Source of the DNA: Komarekiella atlantica HA4396-MV6
GTDB taxonomy: Bacteria; Cyanobacteriota; Cyanobacteriia; Cyanobacteriales; Nostocaceae
Assembly: GCA_019359395.1 (NCBI GenBank)
Contig: JAHHHK010000007.1
Span: 62,001 to 126,000, forward strand
Reading direction: 5' to 3'
DNA length: 64,000 nucleotides
Under the pieces are notes generated by a model. The model ran no database searches. It was given only the letters and a program-made list of their open reading frames with translations, and was not told the origin of the DNA. Below are positions 14,010-24,629 of the stretch, piece by piece (the first letter of the stretch is position 1; each line of letters starts with the position of its first letter). The position numbers and the translations under genes are program-made.

Positions 14010-14415
14010 GGAGTAGGCGCAGGCAGTTGCAGATCAGTCATAGTTACTGATTTGAGGAAAGTCCGGGCTTCCGAAAGACCAAACTTGCTGGATAACGTCC
14101 AGTGCGAGCGATCGTGAGGATAGTGCCACAGAAAGATACCGCCTTTTCAGTGAACAGTTATCAGTAAACAGTAAACAGTTAATACTTGATAACTGATAAC
14201 TGAATAGGGTAAGGGTGCAAAGGTGCGGTAAGAGCGCACCAGCAGCGTCGAGAGGCGCTGGCTCGGTAAACCCCGGTTGGAAGCAAGGCGAAAGGAACTA
14301 CGGTTGGTCTTTTACCAGTTCCGCTAAAAAAGAGCCGCTTGAGGCGTCTGGTAACAGATGTCCCAGATAGATAACTGCCCTCGAAAGAGAACAGAACCCG
14401 GCTTATGTCCTGCTC
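14010..14415 (+). ncRNA. rnpB: RNase P RNA (type A, cyanobacterial) with an STRR insertion
   Basis: GAGTAGGCGCAGGCAGTTGCAG 5' end, GAGGAAAGTCCGGGCT, CACAGAAAGATACCGCC, GGTAAACCCCGGTTGGAAGCAAGGCGAAAGG, 3' ACAGAACCCGGCTTATGTCCTGCTCTTTCC. Confidence 0.94.
14152..14204 (+). repeat. STRR (CAGTAAA/CAGTTAT heptamers) inside rnpB, with self-complementary halves
   Basis: cagttatcagtaaacagtaaacagttaatacttgataactgataactg. Confidence 0.85.
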
Positions 14416-14530
14416 TTTCCTTTAATGGATTATGGAGGCTTTTGCTTTTGTAATCCATTATTTATTTGTATGAATTTTGTGAGATGGGAATTTACCCTGC
14501 TTATCTACTGCTCAAATCAACAGCAGGCGC

Positions 14531-14572
14531 GTTATCAGTAAACAGTAAACAGTAAACAGTAAACAGTTATCA
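14531..14572 (+). repeat. STRR: tandem CAGTAAA heptamers
   Basis: gttatcagtaaacagtaaacagtaaacagtaaacagttatcag. Confidence 0.9.
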
Positions 14573-14604
14573 GTCAAGATAAGTGAGTTTAAGGAGAACT
14601 ACTA

Positions 14605-14783
14605 AGCTCGACTTTATTTAAAATGGATAACTCGGTTTTTCTTATTCGGCAAAAATCCTGGTTTTTTGGCAAATACTGTTTCCATATTCTTGATTCACGA
14701 TGAAGTCGAAAAACTAAAACTACTCTCCCGCGATGCTTTCAGCGTCAGGTTTTGGGTTTTGTAAAAATGGATAAAGTCGAGCT
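14605..14783. repeat. MITE-like element bounded by a 13-bp perfect inverted repeat (AGCTCGACTTTAT / ATAAAGTCGAGCT)
   Basis: Inverted repeats at 14605-14617 and 14771-14783; AAAATGGATAA also recurs as a direct repeat inside. Confidence 0.6.
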
Positions 14784-14852
14784 CAGAGAGCGAGTACTGA
14801 CAACTGAAAACTAATACATTAGCAGGCAATATCTGGCGGGTTTAAATCCCCC

Positions 14853-14885
14853 AACTGTTTACTGTTTACTGTTTACTGTTCACTG
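14853..14885 (-). repeat. STRR in inverted orientation (TTTACTG heptamers)
   Basis: aactgtttactgtttactgtttactgttcactg. Confidence 0.9.
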
Positions 14886-14927
14886 ATTTAAGTATTTATA
14901 TTAATTAAAACTAAGCTTCTAAAATAA

Positions 14928-15884
14928 ATGAACCTTAAGAGTATCGGGTTAAAAAATATTAAAATACAACAAAGTTCTCTTTCACAGAAAATTTTCAATT
15001 CAACTTCAAAATCTACCATAGATTCTGCTCAAATGTATCAAATAATCCAGATTTTAGTAGGAGCAGTAACAACCATTGAACAAATATGTTTTAATCAACA
15101 AGCCACTCCAGCCAATCTGACTCGCTCATCTCGTAAAATTTACTCCTGGATGAAATTTTTGACGGATGAGCGCAATCTAAAGCTTCACCTGACAAGTACT
15201 TTTCGTATGCAGCAAATTTCTAAAGAAATTCTTAGCAAATATGGTCAGAAATCGATTCAACTAATGATTGAGTTCACTAATTTAGAACTTTTATATAAGG
15301 TGAAAAAGTCTAGCGGCGTTGTTAATATTATTATTAATGAAGGATTTATTAATGCATCAGATGAGGTTTTGCAAGCGTTGGTAAAATCCACTCTTTTTGG
15401 GAAAAGTCAAGATAATACACGACTCATCAGGTCATTTGCTAACTCAGAAGAATACAGTGATGTACTGCTGGAGCTTGATTTAATTGCTGAAGTAAGCGCA
15501 GAAAACCCACAAGGTAATTTTTATAACCTGAATGAGTTGTTTGATAAACTGAACCGTGAATATTTTGCTGCAAATCTTGCTAAACCGCGTCTTGCATGGA
15601 GCCAAATTAACACCTACCGTAAGTTTGGACACTATGAGCCAGCTAAAGATAGGGTGGTGATTAGTTTGACCCTTGACGATGCAAATATACCTGAATTTGT
15701 GATTGAGTTTGTCTTGTATCACGAATTGCTGCACAAGTACCACGGCGCAAAGTGGGTTCAGGATAGGAAAATTTTTCACACAAAAGACTTTCGTGTCAGT
15801 GAAAGCAAGTTCAAATTTTATCAAGAAGCATTGAGATGGCTGGATAAATTGGCGTCTGTCAAAGCCAGTAAACGACAGCCTTGA
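14928..15884 (+). CDS. SprT-like zinc metalloprotease-domain protein
   Basis: EFVIEFVLYHELLHKYHG (HExxH), preceded by LNELFDKLNREYFAANLAKPRLAWS. Confidence 0.72.
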   Translation: MNLKSIGLKNIKIQQSSLSQKIFNSTSKSTIDSAQMYQIIQILVGAVTTIEQICFNQQATPANLTRSSRKIYSWMKFLTDERNLKLHLTSTFRMQQISKEILSKYGQKSIQLMIEFTNLELLYKVKKSSGVVNIIINEGFINASDEVLQALVKSTLFGKSQDNTRLIRSFANSEEYSDVLLELDLIAEVSAENPQGNFYNLNELFDKLNREYFAANLAKPRLAWSQINTYRKFGHYEPAKDRVVISLTLDDANIPEFVIEFVLYHELLHKYHGAKWVQDRKIFHTKDFRVSESKFKFYQEALRWLDKLASVKASKRQP

Positions 15885-16071
15885 CATTAGCGATCGCCTG
15901 AAAGACTATACGTTATAAAATACTGCAAACCTGTTGAAATGCTTATCAAACTAGGCTTTCATGTTAAGTTGACACCAATGGGCAATGCCGTGCCCCTACG
16001 AAAAATCTATATGTATCGAGATTTTCGTGAATTGGTATGAAAACAAAGTTCCGAGTTCTGAACAATATTTC

Positions 16072-19000
16072 CTATTCCCAGGACTGAAATTCATCAATGG
16101 CATTGCGAATTAGGGCAGTTAGTTGAGCACGACGTGTTTCAAAGTTGGCTGCAATTGAAATCAGCGCGATACCAACTAGCAAGCCAACGACCCATTTCAT
16201 AAAAGGGTAGCGCCAGCTTAAAATCACTGATTGATAGATACTAGTGATTAAAAATGTGGCTGTGCCAATGTAGAGAAAAGCTCGTACTCGCAAAGCTAAG
16301 CCGGCAAAAATGGCGATGAGGCTGAAAATTCCCGGTATCAAGGCTGTGTCTTGATGAAATAAAATTGCCCACCCACAAATTACACCACTACCTAATAACC
16401 GAAAGCTATGGCGAGCTATTTTATATTCTGGTAGTCTCAACTGGGGATCTATTTGAGCAATATAAAGTAGTGATAACCCGATTGGTGTTACATACCATAA
16501 AGCATCAGTGAGGTTTAAGTGATAAAACCAGCGGTAAAGTGCCCAGTTAACTAATGCCGCACTAATATAAGTAAAACGGATATTTTTACCGAATGTTGCT
16601 AGGAAGATGTAGAACCCAGCGGCAATTAGTATGGAGATTGGGTAAACTCGGAGTCTGGTTTCCCATAAAATTATCAATGGCACAATGTATGCAGCTTGTT
16701 GCCAAGGTCTTTTAGACCAACCCCAATTTTCCCAAGGCAGAATGTACAGAAAATAAGCTACCACACAAGCGATCGCACCATTCCAAGGAATTAGCGGCCC
16801 AGTCAAAAATTGTCCTACTGCTGTCTCGCGCCAGTAAATTCTCATGCCAGCTACCTCTAATAAGCCGAGGTAAACCCACATTTGGGCTACCGTTATTCCT
16901 CCCAACTTGTAGAGGGGAGTTTCGTTAACAAGTAAGGCAGTCCGTTGTGCAAATAAGTCTGAGGATTGGCTGCTTCCAACTTTCGGAATTTCTGGGGGTT
17001 CCCTTAGTTGTAGCAACTGCTGTACAATGCGCGATCGCCGTCCTTGAAAGATGGCATATCGAATCAAAAATACCCCGGTTGCCAATCCTACCAAACGGTT
17101 AACTTCAATGGGAGTAGGAATGGCAGCCATCAATAAAAAGCTACTCCAAGCCCAGTGAATATGAGCAATTTTTTTGAGTTCTTGCGAAGTCAGGCGGAAG
17201 TAACCTACAAGCCAAGGGGAAAGGATGCGATAAGCATACATGATGCCAGTGCCAAGAGCAGACATGGCAATTAACCCATCGCCTAATGCTCCTCCTCTGG
17301 CTTGTGACATTTGGTAGAGCAAAAGTTCATAAGCAGAAATTGATATGCCAATGATTCCTAAGTAAAGTAGCGGTTTGAAGTTTTCGCGGCGTCGCCCTAC
17401 ACCAATCACGATTAAAGCTACACCCAAGGAACACAAACCTGTCCAGTTGGTAAAGGTATCTAAACGCAGCAATACACTAAATGCACCATAGATAAGTGGT
17501 AAAATATGAAACCTGCTAGGAAGTCTTTCTAATTGATGTCGTCGCCGCCACCACTCTCCTAAAAGTTGAGCAATCAAACCCAAGGCGATGTTAGCGATGG
17601 CAATTCTCTGAGTTGAATATTCCCCAAATCCCAGCACTTCAGCAATTAACAACTCTAGACACCAACCGATGCTATAAAATGCCCAATCTGTTGGTTCCCG
17701 CCAACTGCGATAAGCGATCGCCCCCAAGGTGATAGCAGTGGCAGTAAAGTACAAAAATCCTGGCGAAACAATCCCCTGATAAACTAGCACGGAGTGCAAC
17801 GTCAGCATTAACAACTCAAAGCCACACAAGGCGATCGCCCATTTATTGCTTGCTGTTGCATAGATAGCTGCTAATTCGTTACCTCGCCACAACAGTGCTG
17901 TACGTGCTAACCATAAACTTAAAGTTGCGATCGCCCCTACAAGAAACCAACCTGCTAGCGCCAAGCGAGAAAAACCAGGTAAACCTGTCCACAATAGTGC
18001 CCCGATGAAACTCAGCCCAAAACCTACTGTGATTAAGGCCGCTGCTTGGTTTCGCAAATAACGAGTATTTGTAAACATCAGCCCTGTACCCACAGCCAAA
18101 CCGATTAATCTAGTTCCTGGTAGCTGCAAAGTAAGTAACTGGGCGACGCCTACAGCTAAAATGCTCAAGTAACTGTTTATAGTACGACGCTCTGTAGTTG
18201 TGCGATTGGCAACACCAGTGAGAGCTAAAGGCGTAGCTAGCCAAATGATTCCCCAATGATCTTGGCTATCAGCTACACCATACCAAGATGAGCTAGCATT
18301 TACCCACAAGAGAATAAAACTAACGGCAGCTAGTCCTAAACCAATGTACCAAGCGCTACGTCGCCATAATCCATTACCGACGCTAAATCCCCATTCTGCA
18401 ACCATTACAGCTAATAAAATGCTTGCCCAAGCTTCTTTGCTGAGAGTTGCTAGAAGCCAAGTGATGGTACAAAATGTCAGCACTCCCATGATGTGAGTTA
18501 GGTATACCAGAGAAGGAGGGGGGCAAGAGGAGCGGCGTTTGGTGATGATGGCGAGAGTGACGGTGGAAAGTAGCAGATTTAGCGATCGCAATGCGGGATT
18601 TGCTAAGGCGATCGTTGTTAAAAAAGCGCCAAATAACAGCGCTAACAGTTCGCCAAATTTAGCTAATTCTTGCTTATGAAGGCGATACAGGCTCTCATTG
18701 AGCACCACCATTAAAATTAGGTAGGGAAATAAAGCTACACCCAGTAACGCCCAAGGTTCATTTTGAGCATTGGTGAGATATGTGCTAGTTGCGATCGCCC
18801 ATTGCTGTAGTCCAGAAGGTACTAACCGCCAACCCAGCCAAATAGTCTGTAAGCCGATGACAAAAATCGCCGCTAAATCAGTCTTTAAACTGTACCGTTG
18901 TAAGCGGCTTCCCTCAAACCATAAGCCTAAACCACATACAGCTATTGCTTGCCAAGGATAAGATATTACCGAAACTAGCCAACCTAGCAATAGTAAGATT

Positions 19001-20076
19001 CCGCCGAGTTTTTCCCAGAATAGGGAAGTAGGAGTAGGGGAAGAAATAACTCCTGTCTCCTGTCTCCTTGTTCCCTGTTCTGCTAACCAAGTGACTAGCC
19101 AACCGCAAACACCAATGGCTAACCCCAACTGAGTTACATCTAGTCTGACAACGAAAATCGCCCGCACTAGCAGCACCACCAAGGCATAAATTACTACTAA
19201 AGCGGGTGAAGAAATCCCAAGTCTAATTCCTTGAACGCTACTATGCTCCCTACTGATTAGCGGGTGATGCTGAGGGTAGCGATTGTGATAAACCGTAATA
19301 ATAGCTGTGCCGATCATTGCTAAATAAACGGCAATTAAGGGAAATCCTGGGAATTTCCAACCCCAATGCAGATAACTCAGCCCCAGAATATTAATTAAAG
19401 GTAAATTGCCACTATGTAAATTAGGAAAAATAGTTCGATTATTCCAGACTAAAACAGTAATAGCTGTCAGAAGTGGCCAGGCGATCGCAACTACAATCCA
19501 GTCCAAAGGATTTTGCCACAACTGGAAGCTATCCATTGCCCAAAAATTTACTGGCACTAGTAAAAGAGTGACAATCAGCAATGTCTGAGCCGTTAATCTG
19601 AGGTTACTTTGTTTAGTTGCCCAGAAGCTTAAGCCCCAGAAACTCAAGGTATAAGCCAACAAAACCCCATACTGTCCAGAGGCGGGAAATCTCTCCCACT
19701 GACTAGCAGCCAGTACGCCAGAAGACAACACTACTAGGAATACTCCTAAAAACAGTAGCCACCGGACACTCAACTCTGCCCCTAGTGACTGCAACATCGT
19801 GCTGATGAAGCTGGTAGCTACTACCTTTTGGCGCGGCTGTTTGCGGTTCTGAGACTCTAGAACTGTCACAGGCTGCGGCACAGGATCGGAAGTTGCGGGT
19901 TGAGGTAAAGGTTGTAATATCACCTCGCAGACGAGAAACTCTCGGCATAGCTGCCTAACTTGGGTGTCAGATATCAAACCCAAGCGCAACCACATATCCA
20001 GTCCTTTTAATAACCGAGGATGGGATGATGGCAGACTAACTTCAATTTTCAGCGAGCGCTCAAGGGGCGATGACAT
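16072..20076 (-). CDS. Large (1334 aa) polytopic membrane protein of unknown function
   Basis: Dozens of hydrophobic segments; N-terminal soluble region LLKGLDMWLRLGLISDTQVRQLCREFL. Confidence 0.75.
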   Translation of the reverse strand: MSSPLERSLKIEVSLPSSHPRLLKGLDMWLRLGLISDTQVRQLCREFLVCEVILQPLPQPATSDPVPQPVTVLESQNRKQPRQKVVATSFISTMLQSLGAELSVRWLLFLGVFLVVLSSGVLAASQWERFPASGQYGVLLAYTLSFWGLSFWATKQSNLRLTAQTLLIVTLLLVPVNFWAMDSFQLWQNPLDWIVVAIAWPLLTAITVLVWNNRTIFPNLHSGNLPLINILGLSYLHWGWKFPGFPLIAVYLAMIGTAIITVYHNRYPQHHPLISREHSSVQGIRLGISSPALVVIYALVVLLVRAIFVVRLDVTQLGLAIGVCGWLVTWLAEQGTRRQETGVISSPTPTSLFWEKLGGILLLLGWLVSVISYPWQAIAVCGLGLWFEGSRLQRYSLKTDLAAIFVIGLQTIWLGWRLVPSGLQQWAIATSTYLTNAQNEPWALLGVALFPYLILMVVLNESLYRLHKQELAKFGELLALLFGAFLTTIALANPALRSLNLLLSTVTLAIITKRRSSCPPPSLVYLTHIMGVLTFCTITWLLATLSKEAWASILLAVMVAEWGFSVGNGLWRRSAWYIGLGLAAVSFILLWVNASSSWYGVADSQDHWGIIWLATPLALTGVANRTTTERRTINSYLSILAVGVAQLLTLQLPGTRLIGLAVGTGLMFTNTRYLRNQAAALITVGFGLSFIGALLWTGLPGFSRLALAGWFLVGAIATLSLWLARTALLWRGNELAAIYATASNKWAIALCGFELLMLTLHSVLVYQGIVSPGFLYFTATAITLGAIAYRSWREPTDWAFYSIGWCLELLIAEVLGFGEYSTQRIAIANIALGLIAQLLGEWWRRRHQLERLPSRFHILPLIYGAFSVLLRLDTFTNWTGLCSLGVALIVIGVGRRRENFKPLLYLGIIGISISAYELLLYQMSQARGGALGDGLIAMSALGTGIMYAYRILSPWLVGYFRLTSQELKKIAHIHWAWSSFLLMAAIPTPIEVNRLVGLATGVFLIRYAIFQGRRSRIVQQLLQLREPPEIPKVGSSQSSDLFAQRTALLVNETPLYKLGGITVAQMWVYLGLLEVAGMRIYWRETAVGQFLTGPLIPWNGAIACVVAYFLYILPWENWGWSKRPWQQAAYIVPLIILWETRLRVYPISILIAAGFYIFLATFGKNIRFTYISAALVNWALYRWFYHLNLTDALWYVTPIGLSLLYIAQIDPQLRLPEYKIARHSFRLLGSGVICGWAILFHQDTALIPGIFSLIAIFAGLALRVRAFLYIGTATFLITSIYQSVILSWRYPFMKWVVGLLVGIALISIAANFETRRAQLTALIRNAIDEFQSWE

Positions 20077-20506
20077 AAGCCACAGTTGTATAAGTATATA
20101 CTTAAATAATTTGGTTTAATTAAAGTATATTTTGACTCTATCTGTGTCACTTATTTAACTGACTCATGTTAATTTTTTTAAGCGCTAAGTAGTGTACTTG
20201 CTGATTTTACGCTATTGACCTTGACAAGTAATCAGCAATGCGTTGTGTAATTAGCCCTTTCAAAGGGAGTAAAAATCTCAGAAAATTTTGCCCAATTGTG
20301 GGCTTTTCACTTTTGTGTCTATGTGGTGTGGTGAAAAATTTGACTTTTAAAACACAAAGACACTGCGAAAAGTATGAGCGCCGGAAACCGGCGCTCATAA
20401 CTTTTCAAGACAAAGACACTAAGAAAAATACATCTTTTTAATTTAGCTCTTGAAAAGACTGGCGTTAGATAATAGACTTCTATGAAAATAAAACGGGTGG
20501 TAGTGG

Positions 20507-21310
20507 CTAGGACAATCCTTTGCCTTTAATTTGTTTGGATGTAGCTTCCATAAAGTCAATAAAAACTTGTATGAGCTTATGAATTCCCTCGCTACCTCCA
20601 GCAATTAAACCACCTGTTAACAATGCATCTAAACAACGGAAAAGAATTACTTGCATTGTATTATCTGAATCAATAATTACTAGTGGTTCGATTGAGCGAA
20701 TACCTATTGCACTGATTAAAAGACCAAATAAAAGGGATGTCCATAACGCAATTATTCGTGTATCAGACTTATAAGCTACTCTTTTACGCTCTTTTTCAGT
20801 TAGCTCATGAATTTTGTGATTTAAATTATCAATCTGTAATTTGGTTGTGCTGGGTAATTCTTGATTTTGGGTGAGGTTTTGGAGAATTTGCTGCTCTAAA
20901 CTCATCCCTACAGGTGGAAGTTCATTGATTTGATTATATTCTAAATAAGCTAGAGGATTTTGTTGTTGTTGCGTTTCTAGAAAATTTCTATGTTCATGAA
21001 CTAAAAGCTTCTGTTGTTGAACACTAATATTTAATTGCTCTGCGACTGGGCCTCGCCAAGTAGTTATAAAAACTTCTAAAGAACGCTCCAGCAATAAAGA
21101 AATAAAAAATGGTAATGCGAGTAGCTGTATAATATCATTGAATCCAAATTGTTTGATAACAAATGGTTTAGATGATAACCAAGTAGCTAAAGTTACTATT
21201 AAGAAACTAATAATAATCAACAAAATAAATAGAGGAGATTCTGGTGAAAGCTTTAGCAACTTGTTTATACTCCTGTGCGAACAACATTTAATCCAACGTT
21301 GACGAGCCAC
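20507..21310 (-). CDS. Hypothetical membrane protein
   Basis: 267-aa ORF with several predicted TM segments. Confidence 0.6.
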   Translation of the reverse strand: MARQRWIKCCSHRSINKLLKLSPESPLFILLIIISFLIVTLATWLSSKPFVIKQFGFNDIIQLLALPFFISLLLERSLEVFITTWRGPVAEQLNISVQQQKLLVHEHRNFLETQQQQNPLAYLEYNQINELPPVGMSLEQQILQNLTQNQELPSTTKLQIDNLNHKIHELTEKERKRVAYKSDTRIIALWTSLLFGLLISAIGIRSIEPLVIIDSDNTMQVILFRCLDALLTGGLIAGGSEGIHKLIQVFIDFMEATSKQIKGKGLS

Positions 21311-21669
21311 AACTCATATTAGAGAACGTTAAACTTAATCAGAGGCTCACCTCTCAAACTTGGTTTAACAGCCTTTTAATCAGTAGACCTCTCGCAAAAG
21401 TCCGAAAATTATTAGTGTCATTCTGACCAGAACGTAGTAGAGGAAAGAATCTCACTCAGTCACTCAGATGTTTCGCTCCGCTCAACATGACAATTTAAGC
21501 ATTTATGCAGTAGGTCTAGTCTTTCCCGTTTTACTGAGAGTTTTTGTGGCAGCAGGATAAAAAACAAGACTGTATGTGTAATTTATGAGTTAAAAAGCCT
21601 GAAAACAATACACAGAGGTTGATTGAGACGATTTAATTGGCAGGATTTTGAGTTTGGACTTTTTGCTAT

Positions 21670-22197
21670 TCACTTAAAGGTTGGATAGGAGTAGATCGAG
21701 GTCAAAATAATATTGCTGTTGCTGCACTCCCGAAGGGGTTTGGCAAGTTTTGGAAAGGTGGACGAGTTAAAGCGTTAAGACGACAGTTTCAACGCACTCG
21801 CAAACAACTACAAAGTGCCAAGCAACTGAAGGAAGTCAAGCGACTAGAGCAACGTGAAAGGCGTATCATCACCCATATCAATCACGTCATTTCAAAAGAA
21901 TTGGTACAGTTTGCCAAGGACTTTGGGATGGGATTGCGGTTTGAGGATTTGTCTGGATGCAGACAAACAATGAAGCAGAAGAAGAAAACAAAATCTGACG
22001 CTGCGAATAACCGCGACCATTGGGCGTATTACCAGTTAGAGCAATTCACGCGATACAAGGCTATCAGTGAAGCCGTGCCAGTCGAGTCTGTGCCAGCGCC
22101 ATATACCAGTAAATCCGACCATCGAAACGGTGTGTTAGGAGTACGAAATGGTGATTGGTTCAGAGGATATGACGGGTATCGTGCTAACGCCGACTAA
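21670..22197 (+). pseudogene. 5'-truncated, decayed TnpB (IS200/IS605 OrfB) transposase/RNA-guided nuclease relative
   Basis: Continuous frame: SLKGWIGVDRGQNNIAVAALP...MGLRFEDLSG...DHWAYYQLEQFTRYKAISEAVPVESVPAPYTSKSDHRNGVLGVRNGDWFRGYDGYRANAD*; RuvC-like D and E motifs recognisable, N-terminus missing. Confidence 0.85.
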
Positions 22198-22213
22198 AAA
22201 CGCTTACTGCTGC

Positions 22214-22466
22214 GATCGCTGAAATAGCAAATGCGAGCGCTGAAATAGCAAATGCAGTCGCTAAAATAGCAAATGCGAGCGCTGAAATAGCAAATGCGAG
22301 CGCTGAAATAGCAAATGCAGTCGCCGAAATAGCAAATGCGAGCGCTGAAATAGCAAATGCAGTCGCTAAAATAGCAAATGCGAGCGCTAAAATAGCAAAT
22401 GCAGTCGCCGAAATAGCAAATGCGAGCGCTGAAATAGCAAATGCAGTCGCCGAAATAGCAAATGCG
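22214..22466 (+). repeat. 21-bp tandem repeat, ~12 copies, two alternating flavours (gcgagcgctgaaatagcaaat / gcagtcgcYRaaatagcaaat)
   Basis: Direct reading; plus strand open in one frame as (AEIANAS/V)n. Confidence 0.95.
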
Positions 22467-22513
22467 TAGGCGTAGCCAGCCGTAGGCATCGCTGAAGAGG
22501 AAAATCCTAGACT

Positions 22514-22715
22514 TTAGAGGATGTCTGAGAAGTCAAAATTGTCATGCTGAATGAAGCGATAGCGTAATGTACCCCTATGGGGAAGCAAGCTACGCGGAGC
22601 GTCTCGTAGAGAAGCATCTCAGAAATTAACGGATAATAGAGATTCTTCCTTCCGCTCTGCAAAGCGTCAGAATGACAAAATATACCATTACCTAGCTTTT
22701 CAGACATCCTCTTAT
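22514..22715. mobile_element. MITE-like element, termini GAGGATGTCTGAgAAG...CTTtTCAGACATCCTC, flanked by TTA
   Basis: Imperfect terminal inverted repeats; related copy at 57135-57303. Confidence 0.7.
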
Positions 22716-22811
22716 ACCAATTCACGAAAATCTTGATACATATAGATTTTTTGTATGGGCATTGCCGTGCCCCTACCAACGTATTTGTATCATTTTTAAA
22801 GTTAAATGGGA

Positions 22812-24278
22812 TTACTCAGCACCACTAAAAGCTTTTTGCTGCTGATAACGCTGTTTAAACTGCTGCTGCTGTATTTTATGATCAACGATTGGGTCAGGAT
22901 AGCCAACAGCATGACGTTCCAAAGGTGAAATTTTACCAGTAACCAAATATTCTGTATCCATAGACCGCAATTCGGGTATCCATTGGCGGATATATTCCCC
23001 TTCTGGATCAAACTTTTGCGATTGACTGGCTGGGTTAAAAATCCGCACGGGTTTGGGATCCATCCCGCTAGAAGCACTCCATTGCCAACCGCCATTATTG
23101 GCAGATAAATCACCGTCAATGAGATGCTGCATAAAATATTTTTCACCCAATTGGGGATTAATCAGCAAATCTTTGGTCAAGAAACTAGCGACAATCATCC
23201 GACAGCGGTTGTGCATCCAGCCGATTTCATTCATCTGGCGCATCGCTGCATCTACGATGGGATAGCCAGTTTTCCCTTCACACCAAGCTTGGAAATGTTC
23301 TTCATTAGTTTCCCAAGGGAAGCTTTTGAAGGTTTCGCGGTAAGCACCATCAGCCAATTCGGGGAAGTTATACATTGCGTGTTGATAAAATTCTCGCCAC
23401 GCTAATTCTTGTTGCCATGTGCGGATATTGGCTGCTGTTTCATCGCTGCGGCTGTTTTCTAACACTTCTATTGTGGCTTGCCAAACATGACGAATGCCAA
23501 TGACGCCAAATTTTAAAGCTGCGCTCAGTTGCGATGTCCCATCTACTGCGGGAAAATTGCGCTGTTCTTGATATTCAGTAATTGCTCTTGTAGTAAATTC
23601 TTCTAACCTGGCTTGGGCCGCTGCTTCTCCTGGTGAGATGATCAATTCTCCATCCCAGATAAATCCTAAATCTTTAGCTGAGGGTAGAGCGATCGCTCCT
23701 GTTTGTTTGGCAATTTCCTGTTCTTTTGCCGTTAAACCCTCGGTATTTTGCAGAGTTTCTACTGGATTCGCCTTCGGTTTGCTAATCCAATTTTTCCAGA
23801 AGGGGGTATAAACAGTGTAGCGACCGTTGGAACCTGTACGAATTTCTTCGGGAGAGTGGAGAATCTGATCCCAGTTTTGGTCAAGAAACTGAATGCCATT
23901 TTCACTGAGGGCATCGATAACGGTGCGATCGCGTTCTTGCGAGTACGGTTCTACATCCCAATTCCAAAAAACCGCTTTGGCTCCCAAAGCCACTGCTAAG
24001 GCTGGTATCGCTTGCACAGGATTGGCGTGGAGTATTAACAACTCGCTACCCACTTGGGCATATCGCTCCTGTAATTTCTGCAAACAGCCGATCATATAAG
24101 TTACTCTCACCGGAGCAACATCATCTCGTTCTAGCAAATTCGGATCAAGGCAAAAAACACCCACCACTTTTGGACTTTGCTGTCTTGCAGCAGCTAGTCC
24201 CGTATTGTCAGAAATACGTAAATCACGGCGATGCCAAAACAGAATTAAGTTAGACATTCCACACTTATGGCAGTTCAC
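22812..24278 (-). CDS. phr: Deoxyribodipyrimidine photolyase
   Basis: [96 protein letters not shown]. Confidence 0.95.
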   Translation of the reverse strand: MNCHKCGMSNLILFWHRRDLRISDNTGLAAARQQSPKVVGVFCLDPNLLERDDVAPVRVTYMIGCLQKLQERYAQVGSELLILHANPVQAIPALAVALGAKAVFWNWDVEPYSQERDRTVIDALSENGIQFLDQNWDQILHSPEEIRTGSNGRYTVYTPFWKNWISKPKANPVETLQNTEGLTAKEQEIAKQTGAIALPSAKDLGFIWDGELIISPGEAAAQARLEEFTTRAITEYQEQRNFPAVDGTSQLSAALKFGVIGIRHVWQATIEVLENSRSDETAANIRTWQQELAWREFYQHAMYNFPELADGAYRETFKSFPWETNEEHFQAWCEGKTGYPIVDAAMRQMNEIGWMHNRCRMIVASFLTKDLLINPQLGEKYFMQHLIDGDLSANNGGWQWSASSGMDPKPVRIFNPASQSQKFDPEGEYIRQWIPELRSMDTEYLVTGKISPLERHAVGYPDPIVDHKIQQQQFKQRYQQQKAFSGAE

Positions 24279-24629
24279 TTGTACTAGCTTAGACGTTAAT
24301 CATACCCTGAGCATCATTCTGCCGATAAATTTTATTGAAAGCAGCAGCAAAACCTTCCTTGTGGCGTTGTCGGAAAGCCGCCCCATCCCCAAAAGCTTAA
24401 TGCTCCAATACTTTTCGGTTAAGCCTAAAAATCTCCCTTCTGGTCTGGCAAAAGGTTAAGGGGTAAATTCAAACCTTTTCCCTTTAACCGAGAAGTCTTG
24501 ACTTAATGCCTCATGCCCAAAAACCACATGTGCCAGTTTAAAGAGCGGAATGTGAGGTAATAAATTGACCAAAAGTGTATGGGATATTTACTGTGTATTT
24601 TGTTATCTGGTGCTTCTTCGGTAGAAATT

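Noticed and set aside
13865-14050. 61-aa ORF overlapping the start of rnpB
   Set aside because: Overlaps both the upstream CDS end and the conserved 5' part of RNase P RNA.
22214-22466. CRISPR array
   Set aside because: Units are contiguous 21-mers with no unique spacers and no cas genes nearby.
22184-22489. Minus-strand ORF MPTAGYAYAFAISATAFAISALAFAIS... as a membrane protein
   Set aside because: It is the reverse of the 21-bp tandem array; composition is fully explained by the repeat and both strands are open.
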